From Larkinella humicola (lineage in GTDB: Bacteria; Bacteroidota; Bacteroidia; Cytophagales; Spirosomataceae), in contig NZ_VTWS01000005.1 in assembly GCF_008727875.1 (NCBI RefSeq), positions 186,001-250,000 on the forward strand: DNA of 64,000 nucleotides. The letters are read 5' to 3'. Positions 26,521-34,736 of the stretch are shown piece after piece. Each line of letters begins with the position of its first letter. Position 1 is the stretch's first letter. Made by a program: the position numbers and the translations under genes. Under the pieces are notes generated by a model that was not told where the DNA came from, did not search any database, and saw only the letters and a list, made by a program, of their open reading frames with translations.

Positions 26521-27896
26521 AAACCGGCAGCTTGGAGTAAACGGTGGGTATTTTTAACCGGCATCAACTTTCCGTCGGCGTTCATCAATTCCATGCGCAA
26601 AAGCCAGGCTTCAAATTCCGGCGCGGGACGCAGGCGGCACAAATCCCGCAGATACAGCGCATCGTGAAACGACGTACTCTGGTAATGCAGCATCACGTCA
26701 TCGGCACCGGGAATGCCCATGATAAAGGTAACGCCCGCGGTTCCGAGCAGGGTTAACAGGGTGTCCATATCGTCCTGATCGGCCTCGGCGTGGTTCGTAT
26801 AACAAATGTCGACGCCCATCGGCAACCCCAGCAGTTTTCCGCAGCAATGGTCTTCCAGACCGGCCCGAATAATTTGTTTTCCATTGTATAGATACTCCGG
26901 TCCGATAAAACCGACTACGGTATTGACCAGCAAAGGTTCAAAAAGCCGGGCCACGGCATACGCCCGGACCTCGCAGGTCTGCTGATCGACGCCATGGTGG
27001 GCATTGGCCGACAGCGCACTCCCCTGCCCCGTTTCAAAATACATAACATTTTGGCCCACGGTACCGCGTTTCAGGGCGCGGGTAGCTTCAAACCCCTCCC
27101 GGAGCAGAGCCGTGTTGATCCCGAAGGAACTGTTAACGGCTTCCGTTCCGCCGATGGATTGAAACATCAGATCGACCGGCGCGCCCTGTTCGATGGCCTG
27201 GAGCGTGGTGGTAATGTGGCTCAGCACACACGTCTGCGTCGGAATTTCAAACCGCTGCCGGATCTGGTCCATCATATCGACCAGCCGAACCACCGTCCGA
27301 ACGTGATCGGTGGCCGGATTGATGCCAATCACCGCGTCTCCGCTGCCGTAGAACAAACCGTCTACGATACTGGCCGCAACGCCCCGGAAATCGTCGGTCG
27401 GGTGGTTGGGTTGCAGCCGGGTCGAAAACCGCCCTTTCAATCCGATGGTGTCCCGAAACCGGGTAATGACTTCGCACTTCGCCGAAACCGTAATCAAATC
27501 CTGATTCCGCATCAGCTTACTCACAGCCGCCACCATTTCCGGCGTCAGGCCCGGTTGCAGCCTGGTCAGCGTTTGCGCATCGACCTCGTCCGCCAGCAGG
27601 TAGTTCCGCAGCTCGCCCACCGTCAGGCTTTTGATCGGGGCAAACGCATCGGCATCGTGCGTGTCCAGAATCAGCCGGGTAATTTCATCGGTTTCGTACG
27701 GGATCACGGCTTCGTTCAGGAACGTCGTCAGCGGCAGATCGGCCAGGGCCATTTGGGCCGCCACCCGCTCCTCGGCGGTTTGGGCCGCCACTCCCGCCAG
27801 TTGGTCGCCCGACCGGAGCGGGGTCGCTTTGGCCAGCAACGTTTTCAGGTCGTCGAAGTGATAGGTAAAGTTCCGAACGGTGCAGCGGTAGGCCAT
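26517..27896 (-). CDS. eutB: ethanolamine ammonia-lyase large subunit
   Basis: The 459-residue catalytic subunit of ethanolamine ammonia-lyase, a TIM-barrel enzyme. Family blocks include FLNEAVIPYETDEITRLI, DAVIGINPATDHV, PTQTCVLSHITT, YFETGQGSALSANAHHGVDQQT, and the C-terminal VGFIGPEYLYNGKQIIRAGLEDH plus MGIPGADDVMLHYQ. Length is normal. It overlaps eutC by 4 bases and is divergent from the phosphonatase-like/FAD oxidoreductase pair. Activity needs adenosylcobalamin, but no cobalamin gene or EutA reactivase gene is in the window. Confidence 0.96.
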   Translation of the reverse strand: MAYRCTVRNFTYHFDDLKTLLAKATPLRSGDQLAGVAAQTAEERVAAQMALADLPLTTFLNEAVIPYETDEITRLILDTHDADAFAPIKSLTVGELRNYLLADEVDAQTLTRLQPGLTPEMVAAVSKLMRNQDLITVSAKCEVITRFRDTIGLKGRFSTRLQPNHPTDDFRGVAASIVDGLFYGSGDAVIGINPATDHVRTVVRLVDMMDQIRQRFEIPTQTCVLSHITTTLQAIEQGAPVDLMFQSIGGTEAVNSSFGINTALLREGFEATRALKRGTVGQNVMYFETGQGSALSANAHHGVDQQTCEVRAYAVARLFEPLLVNTVVGFIGPEYLYNGKQIIRAGLEDHCCGKLLGLPMGVDICYTNHAEADQDDMDTLLTLLGTAGVTFIMGIPGADDVMLHYQSTSFHDALYLRDLCRLRPAPEFEAWLLRMELMNADGKLMPVKNTHRLLQAAGL

Positions 27897-28043
27897 AGTG
27901 GTAACAATTCCGAAAAGAGTTGTACGAAAACCGGGCTCACGGAATCCCGGTGGTTCAAAAATGGAATCTACTAACTAGCCCGGATAAGCCCAAGAAATCC
28001 AGGAATTTAATACACCGATAACCGTATATAGACCGGTCTTTTG

Positions 28044-28051
28044 TATGTTTG
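28044..28051 (+). promoter_or_regulatory. candidate -7 box for the phosphonatase-like gene
   Basis: Reads TATGTTTG, matching TAnnTTTG, and would start transcription near 28058, leaving a leader of about 22 bases before the ATG at 28081. No -33 TTTG is visible. Confidence 0.4.
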
Positions 28052-28080
28052 GCGATTGGTATTTTATCCGTTTTTGAAAA

Positions 28081-28836
28081 ATGAAAGCATTTCAATTGGT
28101 GGTATTTGATATGGCTGGCACGACGGTTCGGGACCAGCACGAGGTGGAGCACTGTTTCGCCCGGGCGGCTTCCCAGACCGATCTGATCGTCAGCGACGAA
28201 CGCATTCTGGCCATGCAGGGCCTTTCCAAGCGGTTTGTTTTTGAAACCCTCTGGAAAGAACAGTTGGGCCAGCCTTCGCCTTCGGAACTGACGGCTAAAG
28301 TGGATCATTCCTACCAGCTTTTTACCGAAATCCTGGAAAATCATTACCGAACCCAACCCATTGTGCCAACGGAAGGCTGTCTCGAAACCTTCGATTTCCT
28401 GCGTAAACATGGCATCCGCATTGCGCTGACCACCGGTTTTTACCGCAAGGTGACTGATATTATTCTGGAAAAATTAGGCTGGCTGACCGGTCTGGACGAG
28501 CAGTATGTGGGCAATAGTCAAACCGTTATTCAGGCGTCGATTGCCAGCGATGAGGTGGAACACGGTCGTCCACAGCCGCTGATGATTCAGAAAGCGATGC
28601 GGTTACTGGGCGTTTCTGACCCAAAGTCGGTCGTCAACGTTGGCGATACGCCTTCGGATCTGCAATCGGGAAGAGCCGCCGGGGTTGCCCTCAATCTGGG
28701 GGTCGTCAACGGCACCCACACCCGCGCCCAGCTCGAAGCCTACCCTCACGACCAGTTACTGGGATCGCTCGGTGATTTGCCGACCCTGCTTTCTGCCACG
28801 TCCTTTCAAAAACGGGCCAACGGTCTTAGTTTGTAA
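28081..28836 (+). CDS. phosphonatase-like HAD-superfamily hydrolase (PhnX-like)
   Basis: A 251-residue HAD hydrolase of the phosphonatase-like clade (TIGR03351). The nucleophile motif is VFDMAGTTVRD (Asp10, with Ala12 as in PhnX), motif II is ALTTGF, and motif IV is VGDTPSDLQSG. By eye, the cap segment QGLSKR aligns with the PhnX loop carrying its Schiff-base lysine, so Lys50 may be that residue; this alignment was not computed. It would cleave a C-P or C-O-P bond. A FAD oxidoreductase gene follows 19 bases later, the pairing known in phosphonate-use clusters. The true substrate is uncertain. Confidence 0.87.
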   Translation: MKAFQLVVFDMAGTTVRDQHEVEHCFARAASQTDLIVSDERILAMQGLSKRFVFETLWKEQLGQPSPSELTAKVDHSYQLFTEILENHYRTQPIVPTEGCLETFDFLRKHGIRIALTTGFYRKVTDIILEKLGWLTGLDEQYVGNSQTVIQASIASDEVEHGRPQPLMIQKAMRLLGVSDPKSVVNVGDTPSDLQSGRAAGVALNLGVVNGTHTRAQLEAYPHDQLLGSLGDLPTLLSATSFQKRANGLSL

Positions 28837-28855
28837 TTCGTAATCCCTTTTTCTC

Positions 28856-30001
28856 TTGGCTTTTTTCGATTTCATCATCATCGGCTCCGGTATTCTGGGG
28901 ACGTTTCATGCGCTCCATGCCGCCCGTGCCGGCAAGCGGGTTCTGGTTCTTGAAAAAGACAACCGCCCCGTCAGTGCCACCGTTCGGAATTTTGGGCAGG
29001 TCGTTCCGTCGGGTTTGAGTGGGCGTTGGTATCAGTACGGGCGTCGCAGTCTGGAACTCTACCACGAAATTCAGCAGGAACACGACATTTCGGTCCGGAA
29101 AAACGGCTCGGTTTACGTGGCGTCGGATGCCGACGAGTGGCAACTGGCCAACGAATTATACGACCAGCGCCGGGCCGACGGCTACCCCTGCGAATTGTGG
29201 TCGCAGGCCCAGACGTTGGTAAAATACCCGGTTTTGCGGCCCGAATATGTCAAAGGGGCCGTGGTTTTTCCGGAAGAAATCAGCGTCGAGCCGGATCTGA
29301 TGATCTACAAGCTCATCGACTACGTGACGACGAAATACGCCAACGTAACGTATCGGAACAATGCCGCCGTGGTTGGCTGCGAATCGACGGCCAGCGGAGC
29401 AACGGTTCAACTGGCGAATGGTGAACGGTTTCAGGCTCAGAAGGTTTTGATCTGCAACGGCAGCGAATTTCGGTTGTTGTACCCCGACTTGTTTGCCGAA
29501 AGTGGGCTGGTGGTAAGCAAACTTCAGATGATGCAGACGGTTCCGATGCCGGAAATTGCCCTCCCCGGAAACATTCTGACGGGTCTGACCATCCGGCGGT
29601 ATGAGTCGTTTGCCGATTGTCCGTCGTACGCCAGTCTCAAGACGCCGGAACACCTGGACGAGCTAAAAAAATGGGGCATTCACGTCTTGTTCAAACAGGC
29701 GCTCGACGGTTCCATCATCATCGGGGATTCGCACGAATACGCAACGGCGCTCCAGACCGACGACCTGGGGTTCGACACCAAAGACTATGTCAATCAATTG
29801 ATTCTGGAGGAAGCCAGCCGCATTGTCAACTTCCCGGTGAATCGGATTCAACGGACCTGGGCCGGTTTTTACGCCCAGACTACGCAGGAAATTTTCGAAG
29901 CCGATCTGGAAAACATTCACATCGTCACCGGGATTGGCGGCAAAGGCATGACCTCCAGCGCCGGTTTTTCGGAAGAAACCATCAGGCGATTGTTTCTGTA
30001 A
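28856..30001 (+). CDS. TIGR03364-type FAD-dependent oxidoreductase
   Basis: A 381-residue DAAO-fold flavoprotein with an N-terminal dinucleotide-binding motif (IIIGSGILG, about 7-15), LEKDNRPVSATVRNFGQV typical of the TIGR03364 family, and a C-terminal VTGIGGKGMTSSAGFSEE. It probably oxidises an amine or amino acid-like compound such as an aminoethylphosphonate derivative, judged from family reports and from its PhnX-like partner. No ATG exists between the upstream in-frame stop at 28841 and the protein's first conserved strand; the only fitting start is TTG at 28856, giving MAFFDFIIIG. The stop codon touches a long inverted repeat. Confidence 0.88.
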   Translation: MAFFDFIIIGSGILGTFHALHAARAGKRVLVLEKDNRPVSATVRNFGQVVPSGLSGRWYQYGRRSLELYHEIQQEHDISVRKNGSVYVASDADEWQLANELYDQRRADGYPCELWSQAQTLVKYPVLRPEYVKGAVVFPEEISVEPDLMIYKLIDYVTTKYANVTYRNNAAVVGCESTASGATVQLANGERFQAQKVLICNGSEFRLLYPDLFAESGLVVSKLQMMQTVPMPEIALPGNILTGLTIRRYESFADCPSYASLKTPEHLDELKKWGIHVLFKQALDGSIIIGDSHEYATALQTDDLGFDTKDYVNQLILEEASRIVNFPVNRIQRTWAGFYAQTTQEIFEADLENIHIVTGIGGKGMTSSAGFSEETIRRLFL

Positions 30002-30080
30002 GAAGAAAGAGGAGAGACAAGAGAGGAAAGATGATTCGCATGCAAAGGGTCTTTTCTCTCTTGTCTCTCCTCTTTCTTCT
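30001..30080. repeat. 30-bp inverted repeat after the FAD oxidoreductase
   Basis: Arms at 30001-30030 and 30051-30080 pair with one mismatch around a 20-base loop. The arm is a purine-only GAAGAAAGAGGAGAGA-type run. A separate ordinary terminator follows at once, so termination does not explain why the repeat is here. Confidence 0.88.
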
Positions 30081-30085
30081 CCAAA

Positions 30086-30123
30086 AAAAAAGCAGGAAAG
30101 CCAAAGGCCCATTCCTGCTTTTT
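30086..30123. terminator. bidirectional terminator between convergent genes
   Basis: An A-run, the stem AAAAGCAGGAA/TTCCTGCTTTT with a 13-base loop, and a T-run. It serves the FAD oxidoreductase gene on the plus strand and the DUF5606 gene on the minus strand. Confidence 0.85.
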
Positions 30124-30150
30124 CAATTAATTACTGAAAATGGAAATTCG

Positions 30151-30648
30151 TTATGCTTTTTGCTCCTCCGTTTCGGCGGTGGCAGAGGGCATTTCGCCCG
30201 GAGTGGCTTCGGCGGTTGCTTCAACGTCCGTCGTCTCTTCCGCTTTTTTCTCAAAGACTTCCGGCAGGTTTTTCCGCAGAATGGTATACCAGCCAATCAT
30301 TTTCTTGACGTCCGACATGTGTACCCGGTCGCGGTCGTATTCCGGCACCACTTCGCCGATGAATTCGGCCAGTTCAGCATTTGACGCCGATTTGGGTGTG
30401 ATCGGCAAGCTGTCTTCGTATTTTTCGTAGATGGCCAGAAACACATCCGCCAGGGGCTTCGATTGTTCCTCGTCGTCGGTATAAATCGAGATGTCTTTCA
30501 GCACCGATACGCGCGCCGTCGGCCCGATCATGGTTTTTTCTTTCTTTTCGTCGAGCGACTCCACAATCACGCCAGTCCGGCTGGGTTTCATGATTCGGTA
30601 TAAGCCGCTTTTGCCGGCAATATTTGCAATTTCTTTCAGCGCTTCCAT
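30151..30648 (-). CDS. DUF5606 domain-containing protein
   Basis: A 165-residue protein conserved in Bacteroidota. It opens MEALKEIANIAGKSGLYRIM, followed by a small beta domain with LDEKKEKTMIGPTARVSVL, a KDISIYTDD segment, a helical middle (FLAIYEKYEDSLPI) and MSDVKKMIGWYTILRKNLP. The C-terminal 30 residues are low-complexity, rich in Glu, Ala and Thr. No reaction is known for the family. A -7 box (TATCTTTG) lies 68 bases before the start. It stands alone between engB, on the same strand, and a two-way terminator. Confidence 0.88.
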   Translation of the reverse strand: MEALKEIANIAGKSGLYRIMKPSRTGVIVESLDEKKEKTMIGPTARVSVLKDISIYTDDEEQSKPLADVFLAIYEKYEDSLPITPKSASNAELAEFIGEVVPEYDRDRVHMSDVKKMIGWYTILRKNLPEVFEKKAEETTDVEATAEATPGEMPSATAETEEQKA

Positions 30649-30715
30649 GCTGCTTGTTTAATGGGTAACGGTCGATTTGATTTGGTTATTGCCAATTTTA
30701 TGAAAAACTGAGGGG

Positions 30716-30723
30716 CAAAGATA
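30716..30723 (-). promoter_or_regulatory. candidate -7 box for the DUF5606 gene
   Basis: Reads TATCTTTG on the minus strand, an exact TAnnTTTG match, in the gap between engB and the DUF5606 gene. A TTG lies 24 bases further upstream, slightly too far for a typical -33. Confidence 0.42.
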
Positions 30724-30813
30724 GGGCTAATCGCCTGCACATAACAGCAACAGAGTGGATTTAGGCGATTTTAATTCCCTTCGATACGCCTGGGGTGTTG
30801 AGCCCATTTATTG

Positions 30814-31434
30814 TCATTTCTTTGCCTTCATCTCCTCATAAAATTCTTTATTCAGTTGGTCGATATAGTCCAAAATTTCCTCTTTACCCCGGCTACTGAC
30901 GGCTGATGAGACGAACATCGGCGGCAGTTCGTCCCACGTTTGTTTTAAGGTCTGACTGTATTTTTTTACCATCTGAGAAATGGCGTTCGTGCTGCTTTTT
31001 TCGTTTTTCGTGAAAATAATTACGAAGGGTAGTCCGCGTTCGCCCATTTTCGCCATAAACTCCAAATCGATCCGCTGCGGGTCAATGCGGCCATCGACCA
31101 GCACGAACGTACAGATCAGATTCGGGCGTTCGGTCAGGTAGGCATCGATCATTTTCTCCCACTTTTCCCGCTCCCGCTGGGGTGCTTTCGCAAAACCGTA
31201 GCCCGGCAAATCGACCAGATACCAATCCGTATTGATGAGAAAATGGTTGATCAATTGCGTTTTTCCGGGCGTCTGCGAGGTTTTAGCCAGCTTGTGCCGG
31301 GTGGTCAGCATGTTGATGAGCGACGACTTTCCGACGTTCGAGCGACCGATGAAAGCGTATTCCGGTTTGTCGGGTTTCGGGCAGCGGGTCGGATCGGAAT
31401 TACTAATTATAAATTCAGCTTGTTTTACTTCCAT
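30814..31434 (-). CDS. engB: ribosome biogenesis GTP-binding protein YihA/YsxC (EngB)
   Basis: A 206-residue TRAFAC-class GTPase needed for assembly of the large ribosomal subunit. G1 is GRSNVGKSS (30-38), G2/switch I lies around KTSQTPGKTQLIN, G3 is DLPGYGFA, G4 is FTKNEKS with TKxE in place of the usual TKxD, and G5 is VSSAVSS. The length is normal. It stands alone on the minus strand, divergent from the thioredoxin lipoprotein gene. The final residues are lysine-rich. Confidence 0.96.
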   Translation of the reverse strand: MEVKQAEFIISNSDPTRCPKPDKPEYAFIGRSNVGKSSLINMLTTRHKLAKTSQTPGKTQLINHFLINTDWYLVDLPGYGFAKAPQREREKWEKMIDAYLTERPNLICTFVLVDGRIDPQRIDLEFMAKMGERGLPFVIIFTKNEKSSTNAISQMVKKYSQTLKQTWDELPPMFVSSAVSSRGKEEILDYIDQLNKEFYEEMKAKK

Positions 31435-31656
31435 AATGGTTCAGAGAACAAGTTTAAAAACCGTCTTCCAGCCGCAAAGTTCGTAAAGAATTGAGAAGAG
31501 TACTATTCTATCCCCATATTGCATCAATCACAACGACTTATAATCGATATTTTTGCTTAAAATTGTACTACGAATGGGAGCATTTCCGGGAATTGGGAAA
31601 CCAATTGGAAACCATTCGTCGTTATTCTTCCATCTGAACGAACCGCATACCGAATT

Positions 31657-32187
31657 ATGAAAAATACAAGTTTGCTATCCGTCCTTGTTGCTCTGGCCTT
31701 GGTTTTGAATGCCTGCAACACCACCAGCACAAAATCGGAAGGAGAAAAAACGGCCGTTAGTGAAAGCGCAACTCCGGCTGCGAGCGAAGCCGAAACCCCT
31801 CCAGCGGAGGCTACGGCCAGTGCAGAACCGGGTATTCAATTTACGGATGCCGCCTGGAAAACGCACCTGGCCAAGGCGAAAGCCGAAAACAAACTGGTCT
31901 TTCTGGATGCCTACACTAGCTGGTGTGGTCCCTGCAAAATGTTGCAGAAAAATGTCTTTACGCAGCCAACTGTCGGCGACTTTTTCAACAAAGAATTTAT
32001 CAATGTAAAGGTTGATATGGAAAAAGGCGAAGGCCCGGATTTAGCGCTGCAATACCCATTGGAAGGCTATCCGACCCTGTTTTTCATCGACGGTGACGGC
32101 AAAGTTGTCAAGAAAGTGCTGGGGTATATTTCCCCGGAAGAGTTACTGGCGATTGGCAAGGGCGTGAAAGGCGGAAACGCGCTTTAA
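31657..32187 (+). CDS. thioredoxin-fold lipoprotein
   Basis: A 176-residue envelope thioredoxin-like protein with a lipoprotein signal (VLNACNTTS, Cys20), a low-complexity Ala/Glu/Thr/Pro linker (about 22-58), and a thioredoxin domain with the WCGPC active site (Cys90 and Cys93) and the cis-proline segment YPTLFFIDGDG. It should reduce or isomerise disulfides on the periplasmic side. It resembles DsbD-gamma-like thioredoxins of Bacteroidota. A TATTTTTG -7-like sequence lies at 31548-31555, about 100 bases upstream. A hairpin terminator follows. Confidence 0.92.
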   Translation: MKNTSLLSVLVALALVLNACNTTSTKSEGEKTAVSESATPAASEAETPPAEATASAEPGIQFTDAAWKTHLAKAKAENKLVFLDAYTSWCGPCKMLQKNVFTQPTVGDFFNKEFINVKVDMEKGEGPDLALQYPLEGYPTLFFIDGDGKVVKKVLGYISPEELLAIGKGVKGGNAL

Positions 32188-32210
32188 TTGCACGAACTGG
32201 TTGAACCCGA

Positions 32211-32242
32211 AAAAGCCGCAACGGATTTCGTTTGCGGCTTTT
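32211..32242. terminator. bidirectional terminator
   Basis: Stem AAAAGCCGCAA/TTGCGGCTTTT with a 10-base loop, followed by a T-rich run. It ends the thioredoxin gene and, on the other strand, the response regulator and probably the whole polysaccharide locus. Confidence 0.85.
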
Positions 32243-32272
32243 ATTTTACCCGTCAGGTCGACCCAAACGGCG

Positions 32273-32902
32273 TCAGATCAGCCGGTAATGCATGGCCAGA
32301 TCCTTCATAACGACCACGTTATCTACTTTCAGCTTATCAAAAATCCGGGCTTTGTGCGTGCCTACGGTCGAGGTGTGAATGTTCAGCGTGTCGGCAATGT
32401 GGCTCACGGATTTTCCCTTCACTAGGTGATAGGCGATTTCCAGTTCCCGGTTCGATAACCGCCCAAACGGGTCTGGTTCCTGGCTAAAGTGGCTGTCCTC
32501 CACCATCTGATCCATCAGTTCGGAACAAACGTAAAGTTTTCCGACTAAAATGCGGTGAACCGCTTGCAGAATTTCCGAATCTTCAGCCTGCTTGCTGACG
32601 TATCCCTTCACACCCAGTTGCAAATACCGTTTGGCAAAAGCATATTCGGTCATGATCGTGAAAACCATGATGGGCAAATCCGGTGCCGTGCTTCGGATGT
32701 TCCGGAGCAGGCTGAATGTATCGGTATTGGGCATGTTGATATCCGTCACCATCAGGTGATAGGCATTTTCCATGATTTTCCCGAATGCCACACTGCCGTT
32801 TTTGGCCTCGTCTACCTCAATTGCGCCGTACTGTTCCTTCAAAAGGAGACGAATGCCCGAACGCACGATGGAATGATCGTCTACTAACAGAATCCTGTAC
32901 AT
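32273..32902 (-). CDS. NarL/FixJ-type response regulator with LuxR HTH
   Basis: A 209-residue response regulator with a receiver domain (1-120; acidic pocket VDDH, phospho-acceptor Asp54 in MVTDINMPN) and a C-terminal LuxR-type HTH (about 145-205; LSNRELEIAYHLVKGKSVSHIA, NIHTSTVGTHKARIFDKL). It begins 12 bases after the stop of the aminotransferase gene on the same strand and the first terminator lies after it. It is therefore probably the last gene of the polysaccharide operon. No kinase gene is linked. Confidence 0.93.
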   Translation of the reverse strand: MYRILLVDDHSIVRSGIRLLLKEQYGAIEVDEAKNGSVAFGKIMENAYHLMVTDINMPNTDTFSLLRNIRSTAPDLPIMVFTIMTEYAFAKRYLQLGVKGYVSKQAEDSEILQAVHRILVGKLYVCSELMDQMVEDSHFSQEPDPFGRLSNRELEIAYHLVKGKSVSHIADTLNIHTSTVGTHKARIFDKLKVDNVVVMKDLAMHYRLI

Positions 32903-32914
32903 GGTTTTTCTGAT

Positions 32915-34072
32915 CTAGTTCTTACCATCCGCCAGATAAGCTACCTCTACGGTTTCTTCTATGCATGATACCACCTTGATGATTTGTTCACGGGTCAAAT
33001 TAGAACCGGACGGCAAACATAAACCAGTCTTAAAGAGTCGATCAGATACACCGGATCCGTAAAAGGGCAACCCGGCAAAAACGGGTTGCTGGTGCATTGG
33101 TTTCCACAAAGGCCGCGCTTCAATCCGTCTTTCGGCCAATGCCAGTCGAATATCCTCACAGGTAATCCCCCCTGACAGATCCGGATCAAGCGTGATGCAG
33201 GTTAACCAGCGGTTTGAAAAACAGGGGTTGGGTTCGGGCTGGAAAGCAAAGCCTGGCAGCTTGCTTAAATGCTCGAAATAATACGCGTAGTTGGCGCGTC
33301 GCTGCGCTACCCGGTCAGCAAGAATCCTCAGTTGCCCCCGCCCGATTCCGGCACAGACGTTGCTGATTCGGTAGTTGTAGCCAATGGACGAATGCTGGTA
33401 GTAAGGGGCCGGATCACGTGCTTGCGTAGCCAGAAACCGTGCCCTTTTAATCAGAGCCTCATCATCGGACAGCAACGCTCCTCCCCCCGATGTCGTAATG
33501 ATTTTATTCCCGTTAAATGACAAAACCGCTAGCTTTCCAAAGCTACCACAAGGCTTATTTTTGTATGTTGAACCAAACGATTCGGCCGCATCTTCAACCA
33601 ACGGTACTTCATAGTGATGGCATATTTTGAGCAGCGCATCGAGTTTGGCCGGCATACCGTACAGGTGAACCGCGATGACGGCTTTGGGGCGTTTTCCCCG
33701 CGCCAGGCGGTCTTTCAGCGCCATTTCGAGTGCATCCGGGCACATGTTCCAGGTATCGGCTTCGCTATCAATGAACACGGGGGTCGCTCCCTGATAGACA
33801 ATCGGATTCGCACTGGCCGCAAAGGTAAACGACTGGCAGATCACTTCATCGCCGGGCCCTACCCCCAACAATACCAGCGACAAATGCAAAGCTGATGTTC
33901 CGGACGACAACGCGGCCGCATGGGCGGCTCCGGTTTCGATGCACAGCTCCCGCTCGAACGCATCGATGTGTGGGCCAACGGGTGCGATCCAGTTAGCGGC
34001 AAAAGCTTCCTGAACATACTGCAGTTCGAGGTCACCGAGGTGGGGAGATGAAAGATAGATTTCTGGGATCAT
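32915..34072 (-). CDS. DegT/DnrJ/EryC1/StrS aminotransferase (PglE-like)
   Basis: A 385-residue PLP-dependent sugar aminotransferase. It has the family start (IYLSSPHLGDLELQYVQEAF), SSGTSALHLSLVLLGVGPGDEVI, the PLP-phosphate segment VEDAAESFGSTY, and the Schiff-base Lys in LSFNGNKIITTSGGGAL. With the following acetyltransferase and sugar transferase it matches the PglE, PglD and PglC order of bacillosamine-type sugar synthesis. It would aminate a UDP-4-keto-6-deoxyhexose. The dehydratase (PglF) that makes this keto sugar is not in the locus. Confidence 0.92.
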   Translation of the reverse strand: MIPEIYLSSPHLGDLELQYVQEAFAANWIAPVGPHIDAFERELCIETGAAHAAALSSGTSALHLSLVLLGVGPGDEVICQSFTFAASANPIVYQGATPVFIDSEADTWNMCPDALEMALKDRLARGKRPKAVIAVHLYGMPAKLDALLKICHHYEVPLVEDAAESFGSTYKNKPCGSFGKLAVLSFNGNKIITTSGGGALLSDDEALIKRARFLATQARDPAPYYQHSSIGYNYRISNVCAGIGRGQLRILADRVAQRRANYAYYFEHLSKLPGFAFQPEPNPCFSNRWLTCITLDPDLSGGITCEDIRLALAERRIEARPLWKPMHQQPVFAGLPFYGSGVSDRLFKTGLCLPSGSNLTREQIIKVVSCIEETVEVAYLADGKN

Positions 34073-34081
34073 ATTACAACA

Positions 34082-34732
34082 TTAGTGAAATTTTATGGGC
34101 TTGGCAGGTGCACCAACGGCTGTGCAGTTGGCTGGGAGTGATTTTACAATGACAGCGCCTGCTCCTACCGTTGTATTCTGTCCGATAATAACCTGGTTAA
34201 TAACAGTTGCACCCGTTCCTATGTAAACCCCTTCTTCCACTAACACTTCACCAGAAAGATTAACCGCAGGCATAAACGAACAATAGTTCTCAATTCTAGT
34301 GTCGTGTCCCACCGTGCAATTCAAATTCAATATCACATGTTGCCCAACCCTGATATTAACCGTTAAAATAGTCCCTGTGCAAATAATAGTGCCTTCACCA
34401 ATTTTTATTTGTTGATCATCATTAACACTGACAGAAGGGTGTATTAGTATGGGGTAATAAACGTTGGCCGTTTGAAGTCCAACTACAATTTTCTTTTTAG
34501 TGGTCGGATTGCCTATGGCGATGACAATACCGATAGGTTGATTGAGCTGATTCAAATCCGCTATTCCACCTAACACCGGATAGCCGTTGACAAGCGTACC
34601 AGTCTCGATACCATCATCATAAAAACCCACAAAATCCCACTGATCACTGGTAAACTGGTTAATTTGCCGAATCAGCATGAGTACTTCTCTACCAAAGCCC
34701 CCTGCTCCATAAATAGCGATTTTCTTCTGCAT
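34082..34732 (-). CDS. NeuD/PglD-family sugar O/N-acetyltransferase
   Basis: A 216-residue left-handed beta-helix acetyltransferase. The N-terminal part is a Rossmann-like domain with IYGAGGFGREVLMLI; the rest is hexapeptide repeats (IGEGTIICTGTILTVNI, GHDTRIENYCSFMPAVNL, GEVLVEEGVYIGTGATV). The His in the NCTVGHDTRI segment sits where the PglD catalytic base lies. It probably N-acetylates the product of the neighbouring aminotransferase to give a diacetamido sugar. It lies 9 bases before the aminotransferase start and 4 bases after the sugar transferase stop. Confidence 0.9.
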   Translation of the reverse strand: MQKKIAIYGAGGFGREVLMLIRQINQFTSDQWDFVGFYDDGIETGTLVNGYPVLGGIADLNQLNQPIGIVIAIGNPTTKKKIVVGLQTANVYYPILIHPSVSVNDDQQIKIGEGTIICTGTILTVNIRVGQHVILNLNCTVGHDTRIENYCSFMPAVNLSGEVLVEEGVYIGTGATVINQVIIGQNTTVGAGAVIVKSLPANCTAVGAPAKPIKFH

Positions 34733-34736
34733 AAGC

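Noticed and set aside
25756-27896. Ethanolamine microcompartment locus
   Set aside because: Only eutBC are present; no shell proteins, EutA, EutE or EutD.
26994-27974. 326-residue plus-strand open frame opposite eutB
   Set aside because: Antisense shadow of a strongly conserved gene; composition is Arg/Gln/His-rich without any domain.
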